This document shows positions 33,735 through 43,540 of a DNA stretch of 64,000 nucleotides, in pieces. The position numbers were made by a program, and so were the translations under genes. The stretch is from contig LVWS01000031.1 of NCBI GenBank assembly GCA_002083365.1, forward strand, positions 48,862 through 112,861, given 5' to 3'. A model generated the notes under the pieces. That model saw only the letters and a program-made list of their open reading frames with translations, had not been told where the DNA came from and made no database searches. Source of the stretch: Nitrospira sp. SG-bin1 (GTDB lineage Bacteria > Nitrospirota > Nitrospiria > Nitrospirales > Nitrospiraceae). Positions within the stretch are counted from its first letter, which is position 1. Each line of letters opens with the position of its first letter.

Positions 33735-35959
33735 AACGCTTCCTGATGTCTATCAGGAACCGGCTGCTTCCCTTTTGCTTCATCGGCCTACTGTCGACAG
33801 CCGTCGCACAAGCGTGGACTGTGTCAGTCCTGCCTGCTCAAGAGCAGATCTCTAACCTTCACCACATCCTCTCAGTGGAGTTGATCCCCGCCACGCATGA
33901 GCTAAAGGCAACCGATCAGATCGAACTGGAGGTTGAGCCCCAAGTTACGTCGGTCATATTTACGCTCGCTCATACGTTGCACGTCGAGTCCATCACGATG
34001 CGAGGGCATTCTGTCCCAAGTGGCCAGAGAACCTCGGAGAAAGACGTTCTGTTCACGAGCGTGCGCCCATCTGAGCGCGAGGGCCAGCGTGTCATCGTCT
34101 TCCTTCCAAAGGAGCATGAACGAAGGGTGACATTGGTCATGAGTTATCGCGGCCAAATCAATGATCCCCCTCGGGAGCCGCGCCACTTGAGGTTCGTCAC
34201 TCCCAGTGAGACCGCAGGGCATATCGGTTTGGAAGGCGTGTACTTGAGCGGGGAAAGCCAATGGTATCCCGATGTCATTGGTTCCTTCAGTACCTATCGC
34301 GTGATCGCACACGTTCCACAGGACTGGACGGTCGTGACGTCAGGACGTAAGGAAAGCGAGACCGTGGGCGAGGGAAAGATGACCTCAACCTGGGTCGTGC
34401 AAGACCAGTCTGAAGCGTTCACACTCGTTGCCAACAAGTTTGTGACGGCTTCACGGGCATGGAAAAGCTCGACAGGACAACGGGTCGAGCTCCAGACTCA
34501 TTTCTTGCCCGAGAATGCCGGTTTGGCAAATGAGTATCTCGATGCGACCGCACGGTATCTCGACACGTACGTCGGGATTCTCGGTGACTATCCCTTCGAC
34601 AAATTTGCGGTAGTGGAGAATTTTTTCCCGAGCGGTCTCGGCTTGCCGTCGTTCACTCTACTCGGCAGCGGCAGCATCAAACGGCATTACATCCAACCCT
34701 ATGCTTTGGGCCACGAGATCGTTCATTCATGGATCGGCAACTCGGTCTTCAACCGCGACGACTCCGGTAATTGGGTCGAAGGGATGACGACCTACTTGGC
34801 GAACTACTACTGGCATGAGGTGGTGCAGGATGCTGCGCAAGCCGGCGAGCAACGGCGTATGATGCTCGACGGCTATAATCTCTATGTGAGGCCTGAAACG
34901 GACTACGCGGTTTCACAGTTCCGGAGGAAGCATGACGAGAAGGATAACGCCATCGGATACCACAAATCGGCTTTCGTGTTTCATCTTCTTCGGCAAGAAC
35001 TCGGAGATGAGCTGTTCTGGCGCGGCTTGAAGACTTTCGTCGAGGGCTATCGCAATCGTCCCGCGGACTGGAGATCTATCGAGGAAGTCTTTTCTCGTGA
35101 AAGCGGTCGGGACTTGCGGTGGTTTTTCGCGCAATGGGTCGAACAGCCCGGGGCTCCAATTTTGTCCTTGCGCGGGGCTCACGCTCGTCGCATGAGAGGA
35201 GAAGACGGCCGAGAGGCGTGGCGGCTGACCGTGCAGATTGAACAGGGTGAAAAACCGTTTCGGATGACGGTCCCTATCCGTATCACGACGGAGGGGTCCA
35301 CGGACATCAAGTCGATCGTCCTCTCCTCCGCGCAAACGACCGTTGCCCAAATTACCCTGTCCAATCAACCATTGCGCGTGGAGATCGATCCTCACCTCAT
35401 GGCTTTTCGCCGGCTGACAAGGCGCCAGCTACCGCCGATGCTGAACGGCTATGTAACAGATCCACACAAGACAGTGGTCCGAGCGTTCTCTGATCCAGCT
35501 TCACCGTTGCAACAGATTGTGTCTCGTATCGCCGACCATGAATTAGCGGGATCACATAGAACGACGGTCACGTCCCTTAAAGAGAATGCACTCCCCCGGA
35601 ATGGATCGATCTTGATATTGGCGGAAGCAGACCAATGGCAAGCAGTTCACGCAATGGTGCGCGAGTCATGCGGTGACCGCGTTGTTCTTGGAGACGGACA
35701 AGTCCAGATCGATGGTCAAGCCTATGAGGGACCCAAGATGGCGGTGCTTTTTTCCTGCCATCGGGTGAATGTGCCGGGCAGCGTCATCACGGTTTTGTAC
35801 GGGGTGACTCCCGGCGCAGTCGAGAAAGTGTCCCACTTCCTCTTTTATTATGGGTGGCATAGCTACGTCATTTTTCACGATGGAGCAGTCATGAAACGTG
35901 AAGTATGGCCAGGTTCCCACGATGATGTGATGGAGGTCCAGATTGATGCAACCTCGTAA
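33728..35959 (+). CDS. M1-family zinc aminopeptidase, exported
   Basis: 743 residues from GTG 33728; ATG 33746 (MSIRNRLLPFCFIGLL) would give a cleaner signal peptide ending near AQAWT. The gluzincin motif HEIVHSWIGNSVF (about residues 329-341) with the downstream glutamate in NWVEGMTTYLANYYWHE binds zinc. ENFFPSGLGLPSFTLLGSG replaces the exact GxMEN exopeptidase motif, so aminopeptidase activity is less certain than the metallopeptidase fold. The C-terminal ~250 residues are unassigned. Stop overlaps the TolB-like gene by 14 bases. Confidence 0.83.
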   Translation: MLKRFLMSIRNRLLPFCFIGLLSTAVAQAWTVSVLPAQEQISNLHHILSVELIPATHELKATDQIELEVEPQVTSVIFTLAHTLHVESITMRGHSVPSGQRTSEKDVLFTSVRPSEREGQRVIVFLPKEHERRVTLVMSYRGQINDPPREPRHLRFVTPSETAGHIGLEGVYLSGESQWYPDVIGSFSTYRVIAHVPQDWTVVTSGRKESETVGEGKMTSTWVVQDQSEAFTLVANKFVTASRAWKSSTGQRVELQTHFLPENAGLANEYLDATARYLDTYVGILGDYPFDKFAVVENFFPSGLGLPSFTLLGSGSIKRHYIQPYALGHEIVHSWIGNSVFNRDDSGNWVEGMTTYLANYYWHEVVQDAAQAGEQRRMMLDGYNLYVRPETDYAVSQFRRKHDEKDNAIGYHKSAFVFHLLRQELGDELFWRGLKTFVEGYRNRPADWRSIEEVFSRESGRDLRWFFAQWVEQPGAPILSLRGAHARRMRGEDGREAWRLTVQIEQGEKPFRMTVPIRITTEGSTDIKSIVLSSAQTTVAQITLSNQPLRVEIDPHLMAFRRLTRRQLPPMLNGYVTDPHKTVVRAFSDPASPLQQIVSRIADHELAGSHRTTVTSLKENALPRNGSILILAEADQWQAVHAMVRESCGDRVVLGDGQVQIDGQAYEGPKMAVLFSCHRVNVPGSVITVLYGVTPGAVEKVSHFLFYYGWHSYVIFHDGAVMKREVWPGSHDDVMEVQIDATS

Positions 35960-37070
35960 GACCGGCAATGTCTTTCTATGGGGAATCTGTGCACTGATGA
36001 GTCTGCCACCGGTTGCTCTGGCGGGTGATCAGCCGAAGGAGTCCGTGGCTTCGTCTCGTTCATCGGAACGGCATCTGGCCAATATCCGCCAGTTGACCTT
36101 TGGGCGCCAGAACGCGGAGGCTTATTTTTCGTTCAACGGCACCAAGCTGATTTTTCAATCGACGAACGACTGGTTGAAGGGTCAGCCGGGCTCTCTGCGA
36201 AAACCAGCCGAGTCAGGACTGGGATGTTATCAAATGTACGTGATGGATGTAGAGAGCGAGACCGTGCAGTTGGTCAGTACCGGAAAGGGCGCGACGACAT
36301 GCGGGTATTTTTTCCCCGGTGACAGGCGAGTGTTGTATTCATCCACGCACGCCGCCGGGCGAGATTGTCCGCCAAAGCCGAAACGAGACGGGGCTTATCG
36401 ATGGGCACTCGATGATTACGATGTCTACGCCGTGAATCTCGATGGAGAGGACCTCCAGAGGTTGACGACGTCATCAGGGTATGATGCTGAGGCCACCATT
36501 TCACCCGATGGGAAGACCATCGTCTGGACTTCGGTGAAAGATGGAGATCTTGACCTTTATGCCATGGACCTGGACGGCTCGAACGTCCGTCGCCTGACGG
36601 ACGAGGTTGGGTACGACGGAGGGGCGTTTTTTTCTCCGGACAGCAAGAGAATAGTCTATCGAGCGGCCCATCCGACGGACCCCTCCGAAGTGATCAAATA
36701 CAAGGATCTGTTGGCCCAGCGGCTGGTCGAACCAGGCCAGCTTGAGATTTTTGTGATGAATTCGGACGGGTCGGACAAGAAACAGGTGACGACGACCGGC
36801 GCATCGAATTTTTCTCCTTATTTTCATCCTGACGGAAAACGTATCATCTTTTCGTCCAATATCGAAACGAGAGGAGAAGGGGGGCGTCCCAGTTTCCATC
36901 TGTACTTGGTTCGCGACGATGGGACGGGGTTAGAGCGTCTCACCATGGAAGGACACTTCAATAGTTTCCCGATGTTTTCTCCGGACGGCAAACGGCTCGT
37001 CTGGGTTTCGGATCGCAATGCCAAAGAGCCGGGCGAATTCAACGTGTTCCTCGCCGACTGGGTCCCCTAG
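35946..37070 (+). CDS. TolB-like PD40 beta-propeller protein, periplasmic
   Basis: 374 residues from ATG 35946 (TTG 35943 also in frame). A signal peptide ends LPPVALA before GDQPKES. The mature protein is a run of PD40/WD40-like blades: YDAEATISPDGKTIVWTS, GYDGGAFFSPDSKRIVYRA, FSPYFHPDGKRIIFSSN, FNSFPMFSPDGKRLVWVSD. It resembles TolB C-terminal propeller proteins but lacks the TolB N-terminal domain, so a general scaffold or binding role is likelier than the Tol-Pal function. Overlapping start suggests co-translation with the M1 peptidase. Confidence 0.8.
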   Translation: MQPRKTGNVFLWGICALMSLPPVALAGDQPKESVASSRSSERHLANIRQLTFGRQNAEAYFSFNGTKLIFQSTNDWLKGQPGSLRKPAESGLGCYQMYVMDVESETVQLVSTGKGATTCGYFFPGDRRVLYSSTHAAGRDCPPKPKRDGAYRWALDDYDVYAVNLDGEDLQRLTTSSGYDAEATISPDGKTIVWTSVKDGDLDLYAMDLDGSNVRRLTDEVGYDGGAFFSPDSKRIVYRAAHPTDPSEVIKYKDLLAQRLVEPGQLEIFVMNSDGSDKKQVTTTGASNFSPYFHPDGKRIIFSSNIETRGEGGRPSFHLYLVRDDGTGLERLTMEGHFNSFPMFSPDGKRLVWVSDRNAKEPGEFNVFLADWVP

Positions 37071-37093
37071 GCACGGCAATCAGCAATGAGCGA

Positions 37094-38227
37094 TTGGTGA
37101 GCAGGCCCGGACATCCAATTAGCCTCGTTACTGATTTGAAGAGCGCTTCTTCACAAGCATCCCGGAACACGGCTTCGTCAATTGCCGCGGTCGGTTGTTC
37201 CTGCGCGGCCTTGGCCATCAGCTTTTGCGGTGTGGCCGAGTACGACCTGCCGATCACTAAGTATGTGCGGTCGGTGACGATTCACCTGCCCTGGGACCAA
37301 CTCACTGTTCCGTGGATGGCGTTCGTCAGCAACACGGGAGACTGGATCGGCCAGGGATGGCGGCTTGCGATCGTAAGCATCCTCCTGCTCGTGGCGGCCT
37401 GGGCCTTTGAAAAGCCGACTATCAAGATAGTGGCCATTCAGTCGCTGATCGCCCATGGCATCGCCGCGTTACTCGCCAATGGGTTGAAACACCTCATCGG
37501 AAGGCCTCGGCCGAAGTTCGTTCATTCCGGTGATTGGCAGATCACCTTTTCCTTGGCATCGGGATTGGATTCTTTTCCGTCGGGGCATAGCACGGCGAGC
37601 TTTGCCGTCGCGACGGTGCTGGCGAAACGATTTCCCCTCTTCGCGCCGCTCTGTATCGCGCTGGCACTGTTCGTCGCACTCGGCCGTGTCCTGCGAGGTT
37701 CACATTTTCCAACCGATGTGCTTGGAGGGGCCGTGATCGGTACCCTGAGCGGTTTCGTCGCGATGGCTCCCTTAAAACATTGGCGCACGTCATTGGAGGA
37801 CGGACTACGGTATGCAGCGATGGGAGCGTCGGCGCTCTTTGCCTTGCTCTGGGTGCTGTCCCGCCAAATGGAGGATGGGATGGTGGGCTTCCTGTACCTG
37901 GCATTAGGAACCAGTGCGGTAGCCGGCGGTTTGTGGATCAGGAGAACTCGCTGGATGCACAGAGAAGGGACTCGATGGGGCAGGGACTCCAATGTCTCGG
38001 CATTGTTGATTGTCTATGGCCTCGCGGCCATGACCACCTCGCCGCTTGTGCTCTCAGCGGTGGGATTCGCCTGCATGGCATTCTGGCTCAACGCGATAGG
38101 CCGAAACGATGATGTCGCTGAACAATTGCCTGCTTGGTCCGTGATACGGGAAAGTGCCCTGATCGGAGTTTTGGCCTTTGCCATGCTGATTCTTGTCGAG
38201 GCAAGGGCCGTGCTGCCCTTTCCGTGA
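37094..38227 (+). CDS. PAP2-superfamily membrane phosphatase
   Basis: 377 residues from TTG 37094 or GTG 37097. The acid-phosphatase motifs are complete: LKHLIGRPRPKF (KX6RP), SFPSGHSTASFAVA (PSGH) and GRVLRGSHFPTDVLGG (SRX5HX3D-type). Several membrane segments surround them and more follow in an extended C-terminal half (residues ~245-375) beyond the usual PAP2 core, function unknown. Substrates are typically undecaprenyl pyrophosphate or phosphatidic acid-type lipids. It converges on the ArnT-like gene; a small palindrome ACTGACgGTCAGT lies near 38319-38331. Confidence 0.87.
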   Translation: MVSRPGHPISLVTDLKSASSQASRNTASSIAAVGCSCAALAISFCGVAEYDLPITKYVRSVTIHLPWDQLTVPWMAFVSNTGDWIGQGWRLAIVSILLLVAAWAFEKPTIKIVAIQSLIAHGIAALLANGLKHLIGRPRPKFVHSGDWQITFSLASGLDSFPSGHSTASFAVATVLAKRFPLFAPLCIALALFVALGRVLRGSHFPTDVLGGAVIGTLSGFVAMAPLKHWRTSLEDGLRYAAMGASALFALLWVLSRQMEDGMVGFLYLALGTSAVAGGLWIRRTRWMHREGTRWGRDSNVSALLIVYGLAAMTTSPLVLSAVGFACMAFWLNAIGRNDDVAEQLPAWSVIRESALIGVLAFAMLILVEARAVLPFP

Positions 38228-38326
38228 TCATCAATACACTCATCACCGCATGGAATTTCTCTCCAAAGTCGTTTGTCAGCCGAGATAACTTCCCAAAGAC
38301 CGCCTAAAAGTACAGTCGACTGACGG

Positions 38327-40102
38327 TCAGTGGCCAAGAATCTTGGGCTGGATTGGGGCATCACCCTTTGCTCCCAGGGACGGGGTGATCATCGGTTCAT
38401 TGCTTAATAAGATGTAGCCATAACGTTTGAGAATCGGGTGAAATTCAGCCGCTTCTTTCGGCAAGTCATTCTGAAAGTACTCCGGGAGGAGGATCAGGGA
38501 TCTGCCTTCTTTGCCGAGAGCCGTACGCAACCGGTCGATTTCCCCAGCCGGGATAAACGTGACGGTTCGCCTGGCGTAGAATGCGATGGATGGTCTGGTC
38601 GAACCGAATGCGATCAGTTGATCGGTCGGATTCAGGTTTAGCCCGGCTGCATAGGCCAGTTCCTGCGGCGGCGCTATCGCATATCGGTTGAGTCCTGGAA
38701 CGACCGCCAGGATGGCGACAAGAAAGACACTTGCCAGCGCGCCTCCGGCCACTCCGAAGGCGATGCCCCGCCGGTTGTCGTTCAATCCGAAATAGCCGAT
38801 CAGTCCCATAGCAACTATGACGATCGTCGCACCGACATAGGGACCGATACCCAGATCGAATTGAGTGGCGAGCGGAAACTCTTTGACCATCTTCCCGGAA
38901 AACTTGATGAACAGAGAAGGTGCGCTCGCAAACGCGACCGCCAAGAGATAGCCGAGCCCCATCATCAAATGAATCGACCCGCGCAGACCAGGTGTCGAAG
39001 AATCTTTTAGGCCTTGGGACCAAAACGAAGCGGTCAGAATGGCACAGGCAGGAAACAGCGGGCCGATATAGTGAGGCAGTCGGGTTGAGGACAGGCTAAA
39101 GAATATGAATACCCCGACGACGCAGAACCCCGCGAACCACTCCAACTCTTTACCGGACCCTAACGGAGTTCCTGATTCAGGTGGTTCGAGAGGGTTGCGC
39201 ATTGCGCGGCATTCCCGCCAGCTCCGATAAGCACGATAGAGCCCCGCCGGCAGAAATGCGCTCCAAGGGTAAAAGCCAAGCAACAGAACTGGAAAATAAA
39301 ACCACCAGCCTACTCCGTGTCCCTCCATCGGGGCCAGGAATCGTCCCACCGTATGGATCTTTGCCTCGGATGAATAGGCATCCCCGTGAATGAAGAACAT
39401 GGCGGCATACCAGGGACCTGCGAGGGTCAGGAAAAGCACTAGACCGGCGATCGGTGCGCCGCGCTGCCGAAAAACCGGCCATTGACGCGTGGCAGCGAGG
39501 TACAAGAAAGCTGTGATCAACGGAACGGCGAACCCAACCGGTCCTTTCGTTAAGGTCGCCAAGGCCATGCCGGCATAAAACCCCCACATCCAATGGCGCC
39601 CTCGTCCTGGTTCGTGAAGGCCGAGCCAAAATCCGTAGAGGGACAGAGTGGTGAAGAAAATCAAGACACTATCGGTAATCGCCATGCGCCCGAGCGCGAG
39701 GATCTCGATATTCAACAGCAACATCAGCGCCGCATACAGACCGACGGTCGGGCCGCGCAGCCGGGTGAGAAACAGATAGTGCATGACGATTAACCCGACC
39801 CCGAAGAAGGCCGACGGCGCCCGGGCCGCAAACTCATTGACTCCAAACACGTGGTACGACATCGTCATCAGCCAATAGAGGAAGACCGGCTTGGCGACGC
39901 GCAGCTCTCCGTTGAAGGTCGGGGTGACCAAATCGCCGGAGGCAAACATTTCTCGACCGGCTTCGGCATTGCGGCCTTCGTCGCGATCGGTCAGACCCAT
40001 ACTGCCGAGCCCAGTGAAAAACAGCAGACCGGAGAGGAGCAGAAGGAGCAGCAACTGTATCGGTCGAGGAGACATGTGATCCATGATGGATGTAGCGGTC
40101 AC
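38327..40102 (-). CDS. ArnT-like glycosyltransferase (GT39/GT83 family)
   Basis: 591 residues from GTG 40102; ATGs at 40084 and 40075 are alternative starts. Integral-membrane GT-C enzyme: residues 15-35 form a membrane helix, followed by LTDRDEGRNAEAGREM, whose DE pair is the catalytic motif of ArnT/PMT-type enzymes, and FNGELRVAKPVFLYWLM. About eleven further hydrophobic segments and a soluble C-terminal domain follow. Such enzymes transfer a sugar from undecaprenyl phosphate to an envelope lipid or protein. It lies with LAB_N and GT2 genes, a recurrent envelope-glycosylation set; the acceptor is unknown. Confidence 0.85.
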   Translation of the reverse strand: MTATSIMDHMSPRPIQLLLLLLLSGLLFFTGLGSMGLTDRDEGRNAEAGREMFASGDLVTPTFNGELRVAKPVFLYWLMTMSYHVFGVNEFAARAPSAFFGVGLIVMHYLFLTRLRGPTVGLYAALMLLLNIEILALGRMAITDSVLIFFTTLSLYGFWLGLHEPGRGRHWMWGFYAGMALATLTKGPVGFAVPLITAFLYLAATRQWPVFRQRGAPIAGLVLFLTLAGPWYAAMFFIHGDAYSSEAKIHTVGRFLAPMEGHGVGWWFYFPVLLLGFYPWSAFLPAGLYRAYRSWRECRAMRNPLEPPESGTPLGSGKELEWFAGFCVVGVFIFFSLSSTRLPHYIGPLFPACAILTASFWSQGLKDSSTPGLRGSIHLMMGLGYLLAVAFASAPSLFIKFSGKMVKEFPLATQFDLGIGPYVGATIVIVAMGLIGYFGLNDNRRGIAFGVAGGALASVFLVAILAVVPGLNRYAIAPPQELAYAAGLNLNPTDQLIAFGSTRPSIAFYARRTVTFIPAGEIDRLRTALGKEGRSLILLPEYFQNDLPKEAAEFHPILKRYGYILLSNEPMITPSLGAKGDAPIQPKILGH

Positions 40103-40148
40103 CGGCAGGTGATCGAAAGCGCCGAACGGCGGTTGGTGTCTCCGTCTC

Positions 40149-40439
40149 TCATGCTTGCGGCCGAGGCTGGTTCTTGGTGTGATCGGCGCGGTGAATGAGG
40201 ACTAGGTTGCGCAAATACACGACCGCGCCGAGTCCTTGCCCAGAGATAAACACCGGGTCCATGCGGTAAATCGCGTAAGCAAGCGTAATCAACCCTCCGA
40301 TGAGACTCATGTACCAGAAGGAGATAGGGACGCGGCTCTCGGCGCTCCGCTCGGAAGCGATCCATTGAACCAGCCAACGGCCAAAAAAAAGTCCTTGGCC
40401 AAGAAAGCCGATGCCAAGCCAGATGGTCTCAGTAGACAT
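40149..40439 (-). CDS. Lipid-A-disaccharide synthase N-terminal-domain (LAB_N) protein
   Basis: 96 residues, three predicted membrane helices (IWLGIGFLGQGLFFGRWLVQWI, ISFWYMSLIGGLITLAYAIY, GAVVYLRNLVLIH). The spacing RWLVQWIASERSAESRVPISFWYMS is characteristic of LAB_N, found N-terminal to some LpxB proteins but also as a stand-alone protein beside ArnT-like and GT2 genes. Its biochemical role is unknown; the context suggests lipid-sugar handling. Confidence 0.85.
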   Translation of the reverse strand: MSTETIWLGIGFLGQGLFFGRWLVQWIASERSAESRVPISFWYMSLIGGLITLAYAIYRMDPVFISGQGLGAVVYLRNLVLIHRADHTKNQPRPQA

Positions 40440-40512
40440 GAAGTATCGGGGAGGAAGCCGCCGTCATACGTATGGATTGTGAGGTGGACCGTCTGGATCG
40501 CATCGTCTCACA

Positions 40513-41259
40513 TCACTTGTCACGGAATTTGTAGCGCAACACACGATTCTGCATCCATCGAACCGCGATCAGATCGTACAGCGACTTGAACAGACGGTTC
40601 CCCATGCCGTATTTGGACACGCCATGAATGCGGGGATAGTGTCGGACCGGCACCTCGGTCACCGTAAATCCATGCATCAAGGCCAGCGCCGGGAAAAACC
40701 GATGCATGCCCTCAAAGAGCCGGATGCGTTCCAGCACGGCGCGCCGGAAAACCTTGAGCGGGCATCCCGTATCATGGACACCGTCATGAGTGAAAAAGTT
40801 TCGCACGGGGTTCGCGATCCGGGAGGAGATCATCTTTACGAATCCGTCCTGTCGTTGTTGCCTCCATCCGCAGACCAGGTCGTGAGACGCGGTATAAGGC
40901 AGCAGCTTCAAGATATCTTCGCTGTCTTGCTGAAGATCGCCGTCAATCTGGATGATGATCTCGCCCAAAGATTGCCGAAAGCCCGCATCAAGCGCGCAGG
41001 TCTTGCCGTAATTGCGGTCGAAGTGAAATACCCGCACCTGCGCATGCTCGCGAGCCAAGCGATCGAGCTCGTCGCTGCTGCCGTCGCTGCTCCCATCGTC
41101 AACGAAGAGAATTTCATATGGGCGCGAGCGCGACAGCTCGTGGGAATCCATGACTTTCAAGAGACTTGCAATGAGAGGAGACAAGTTCTCCCGTTCATCC
41201 TTGATGGGGATGATGACCGAGGCCCAAGGATTGGAATCGGGACTGGATGGCGGTGTCAT
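40513..41259 (-). CDS. GT2 glycosyltransferase (dolichol-phosphate mannose synthase-like)
   Basis: 248 residues. GT-A fold with SVIIPIKDERENLSPLIASLL, EILFVDDGSSDGSSDE (nucleotide/metal), EIIIQIDGDLQQDSEDI (DxD region), and the basic motif at YGMGNRLFKSLYDLIAVRW. No C-terminal membrane helices, unlike ArnC. It probably makes the undecaprenyl-phosphate-linked sugar donor for the adjacent ArnT-like enzyme. Starts at ATG 41259; it and the two downstream genes are separated by under 80 bases and likely form one operon. Confidence 0.88.
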   Translation of the reverse strand: MTPPSSPDSNPWASVIIPIKDERENLSPLIASLLKVMDSHELSRSRPYEILFVDDGSSDGSSDELDRLAREHAQVRVFHFDRNYGKTCALDAGFRQSLGEIIIQIDGDLQQDSEDILKLLPYTASHDLVCGWRQQRQDGFVKMISSRIANPVRNFFTHDGVHDTGCPLKVFRRAVLERIRLFEGMHRFFPALALMHGFTVTEVPVRHYPRIHGVSKYGMGNRLFKSLYDLIAVRWMQNRVLRYKFRDK

Positions 41260-41384
41260 GATACGTAAAAGACTCGAGCAGCGGCCGGAGCTTATGTTGA
41301 AAACTGGCGCATTCTAACGGAAGGCGGGGAGAGGGTCAAACGCGTGTCGGAGGCTTGGGCTGTCGTCAATCGGACTATTGCGGA

Positions 41385-41948
41385 CTATTGGCCGGAAGCC
41401 ACGATCGTGAATCGCATCGTGCCCATGAGGCTCATCTCGTTGATTTGCTCCCCCGCGTGGATCTCGACTTTGTATCGGCCCGGTTTCCATCCTCCCGGCG
41501 GCGCTGAGAGTGTGAGATATCCGCTGTCATCTTCCAGCGCGATGTACATGGCATCCTCGCTGACGACCGTCCCCGGTGTGACATCGGCCACCTGTTCGGG
41601 CGTGCAGCGGCCGAACACGGTGAAGGCTTGATAATGTTGGTGCAGTGAGAACACGATGAAAATGGCGGGTACATCCGCGCGAAATCGCTCCATCGGTTTG
41701 ATCGGCACGATTTCGTGACTCCGCCGAAAACCGAGTTGTTCTTCAAAATATTCAGCCACGGTAATCGACCGGAACATCCCTTTCGGCGGAGCATCGAAAT
41801 CATAGGCATTCACGTCCTCCGTGCGATTTTGAAATTCAGAGATCGGCACGTTCTCGGCGAGAGGGAGCTCTTCGCCGGCCGCCGCTGTGCAGAACAGGAG
41901 AGCGGTCGCCATCACAAGGCCGGTCAGATGGGAGGCGCCGACCATCAT
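41385..41948 (-). CDS. Conserved exported protein of unknown function
   Basis: 187 residues. Signal peptide MMVGASHLTGLVMATALLFC then AAAGEELPLAENVP. The mature part has no motif I recognise; LTLSAPPGGWKPGRYKVEIHAGEQ and MGTMRFTIVA near the end look like an immunoglobulin-type beta sandwich. It precedes the envelope glycosylation operon on the same strand after a 125-base gap. No function proposed. Confidence 0.7.
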   Translation of the reverse strand: MMVGASHLTGLVMATALLFCTAAAGEELPLAENVPISEFQNRTEDVNAYDFDAPPKGMFRSITVAEYFEEQLGFRRSHEIVPIKPMERFRADVPAIFIVFSLHQHYQAFTVFGRCTPEQVADVTPGTVVSEDAMYIALEDDSGYLTLSAPPGGWKPGRYKVEIHAGEQINEMSLMGTMRFTIVASGQ

Positions 41949-42088
41949 TGCTGTCTGCTACACCCGTTGTGGGAAGGCTGTCAAGAACACGATGCATAAG
42001 CAGCCCATTGCGGGATTTTCCGGCCATCTGTTAGGATTTCAGCCGCGGTCCAGTCCGATTCATTCAGATTGATCGGGGACAGAACGAT

Positions 42089-43528
42089 ATGGTTCCAGAT
42101 GCCGACGCCCTTCCCCAGCTCATCGGGGAGTATAGGCCACTCGATCAGTGGCAGGTCCATCTCAACCGGCTCTTCTATGGGTTGCGAGGGGACAAGCTCC
42201 GATCGTATTATCAAACGTTCGCCTCGGCCGACTTTCGGCTCGCCCATGCGTTGGCGGCCGATTATTTCGAGCGTGTCACCACACGCGAGAAGGCCGGAAG
42301 TCGTCAATCGACTGACTCCCCACGCGTGACCCCTCCCACCTCTCCCCTTACCGTGCTCGAGTTGGGGTCCGGCAACGGCAACCTTGCGGCTTGTTTCCTC
42401 AGTCATCTCAAGGTGCTCGACCAAGAGGGCGCGGTCTATCCGCGTGTGCGGTATGTCATGGTTGATTGGGAGGAGTCGATCTTGGCCGGGGCTCTGACCC
42501 ATCCAAACTTGGCTGTGCATCGGGATCATGTGGACACCCATTGTGGATCGATCGAGCAGGTGAAAGGAGTCGACGATGGGACGGTCGATCGGATCATCTG
42601 TAACGAGCTGTGGAACGATCTGCCGACGAAATTGTTGGCGAAACATGGCGGCGAGGTCGAGGAGGAGTATCTTCGTCCCAACCTGAGCGAGTCGCTCCAT
42701 GTCACAATTCAAGATTGGTCGGGATTCGTTCGGTCCTTCCAGGCCCAGGATCTGGACGTGCTCAAGACGTTTCCACCGTTTCTCGATGAGCTGGTTTGGG
42801 AAAAAGAGTATCGCAAGGTCGAATGGAAGGACCTGCCGTACCGTAAGACCATCGTTGACTTCCTCCAGGCCATCGACCAGGAAGTCTTGGTGCCAGTCAA
42901 CGTCGGTGCCTTCGCGACCCTGAAAGAGGCCAAGCGGCTTCTCGCTCCGGACGCGATCGGCTTCAGTGCCTTCGATGCCGGGACCGCCGACATGAACGTC
43001 TTGAACGATCCCGAGAAGCCCTGCTACGGCCAGTTCGGCGGGCAATATAGTTTCATGATCAACTTCGCGCTGGTGGAAGCTGTGGCCAAACATCTGGGAC
43101 TGAAACAGACGATGCTTGAATCTCAGCGGGAATTCATGGGTCGGTCGTTGAATACCAACGTCATGACGCTCATGGATCTGTTGGCGACGCATCCGTCTGC
43201 CGGGCCCAAACTGCAAACGTGGGAGCAAGATCGGCTTGTGCTCCAAACCATACGAGCACTCAACGAAACGTTCGAGAGTCCCTATCGCCGCCGGCTCGAA
43301 TTTCCGCTCGCCGCCGCTATTCCGCCGCAAGAGCGAGATAACTTGGGGACAATCCTGCGCTCGCTGAAAGAGAACGGCATTCCAGACACTGTGGCGTATC
43401 TCACCGAGGAAGAGCTCATGAGTGCGCAACAGAATTTGGCCACCATCGGTTACGATGGGGATACCGTAAAAATGGCGTTGAGCGCTCCCCCCAGCCCCAT
43501 CGAATACTGTCACTTCACCTGTCGCTAG
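42089..43528 (+). CDS. Class I SAM-dependent methyltransferase (MidA/NDUFAF7-like)
   Basis: 479 residues. VLELGSGNGNLAACFLSHL (about residues 89-107) is SAM motif I, VMVDWEESILAG motif II, and IICNELWNDLPTKLL corresponds to the N-E-L-x-D-A-L-P motif of the MidA/DUF185 arginine methyltransferase family, though relatives read FDALP. Overall similarity is partial and the last ~150 residues are unassigned, so the target protein is unknown. The start has a weak ribosome site (GGGGA). A 510-residue open frame on the opposite strand is judged a shadow. Confidence 0.7.
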   Translation: MVPDADALPQLIGEYRPLDQWQVHLNRLFYGLRGDKLRSYYQTFASADFRLAHALAADYFERVTTREKAGSRQSTDSPRVTPPTSPLTVLELGSGNGNLAACFLSHLKVLDQEGAVYPRVRYVMVDWEESILAGALTHPNLAVHRDHVDTHCGSIEQVKGVDDGTVDRIICNELWNDLPTKLLAKHGGEVEEEYLRPNLSESLHVTIQDWSGFVRSFQAQDLDVLKTFPPFLDELVWEKEYRKVEWKDLPYRKTIVDFLQAIDQEVLVPVNVGAFATLKEAKRLLAPDAIGFSAFDAGTADMNVLNDPEKPCYGQFGGQYSFMINFALVEAVAKHLGLKQTMLESQREFMGRSLNTNVMTLMDLLATHPSAGPKLQTWEQDRLVLQTIRALNETFESPYRRRLEFPLAAAIPPQERDNLGTILRSLKENGIPDTVAYLTEEELMSAQQNLATIGYDGDTVKMALSAPPSPIEYCHFTCR

Positions 43529-43540
43529 GAGGATGCAATC

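Noticed and set aside
41981..43513. A 510-codon open frame on the minus strand
   Set aside because: It is antisense to the methyltransferase-like gene, which has recognisable SAM motifs; GC-rich DNA often gives such shadow frames and this one has no family motifs.
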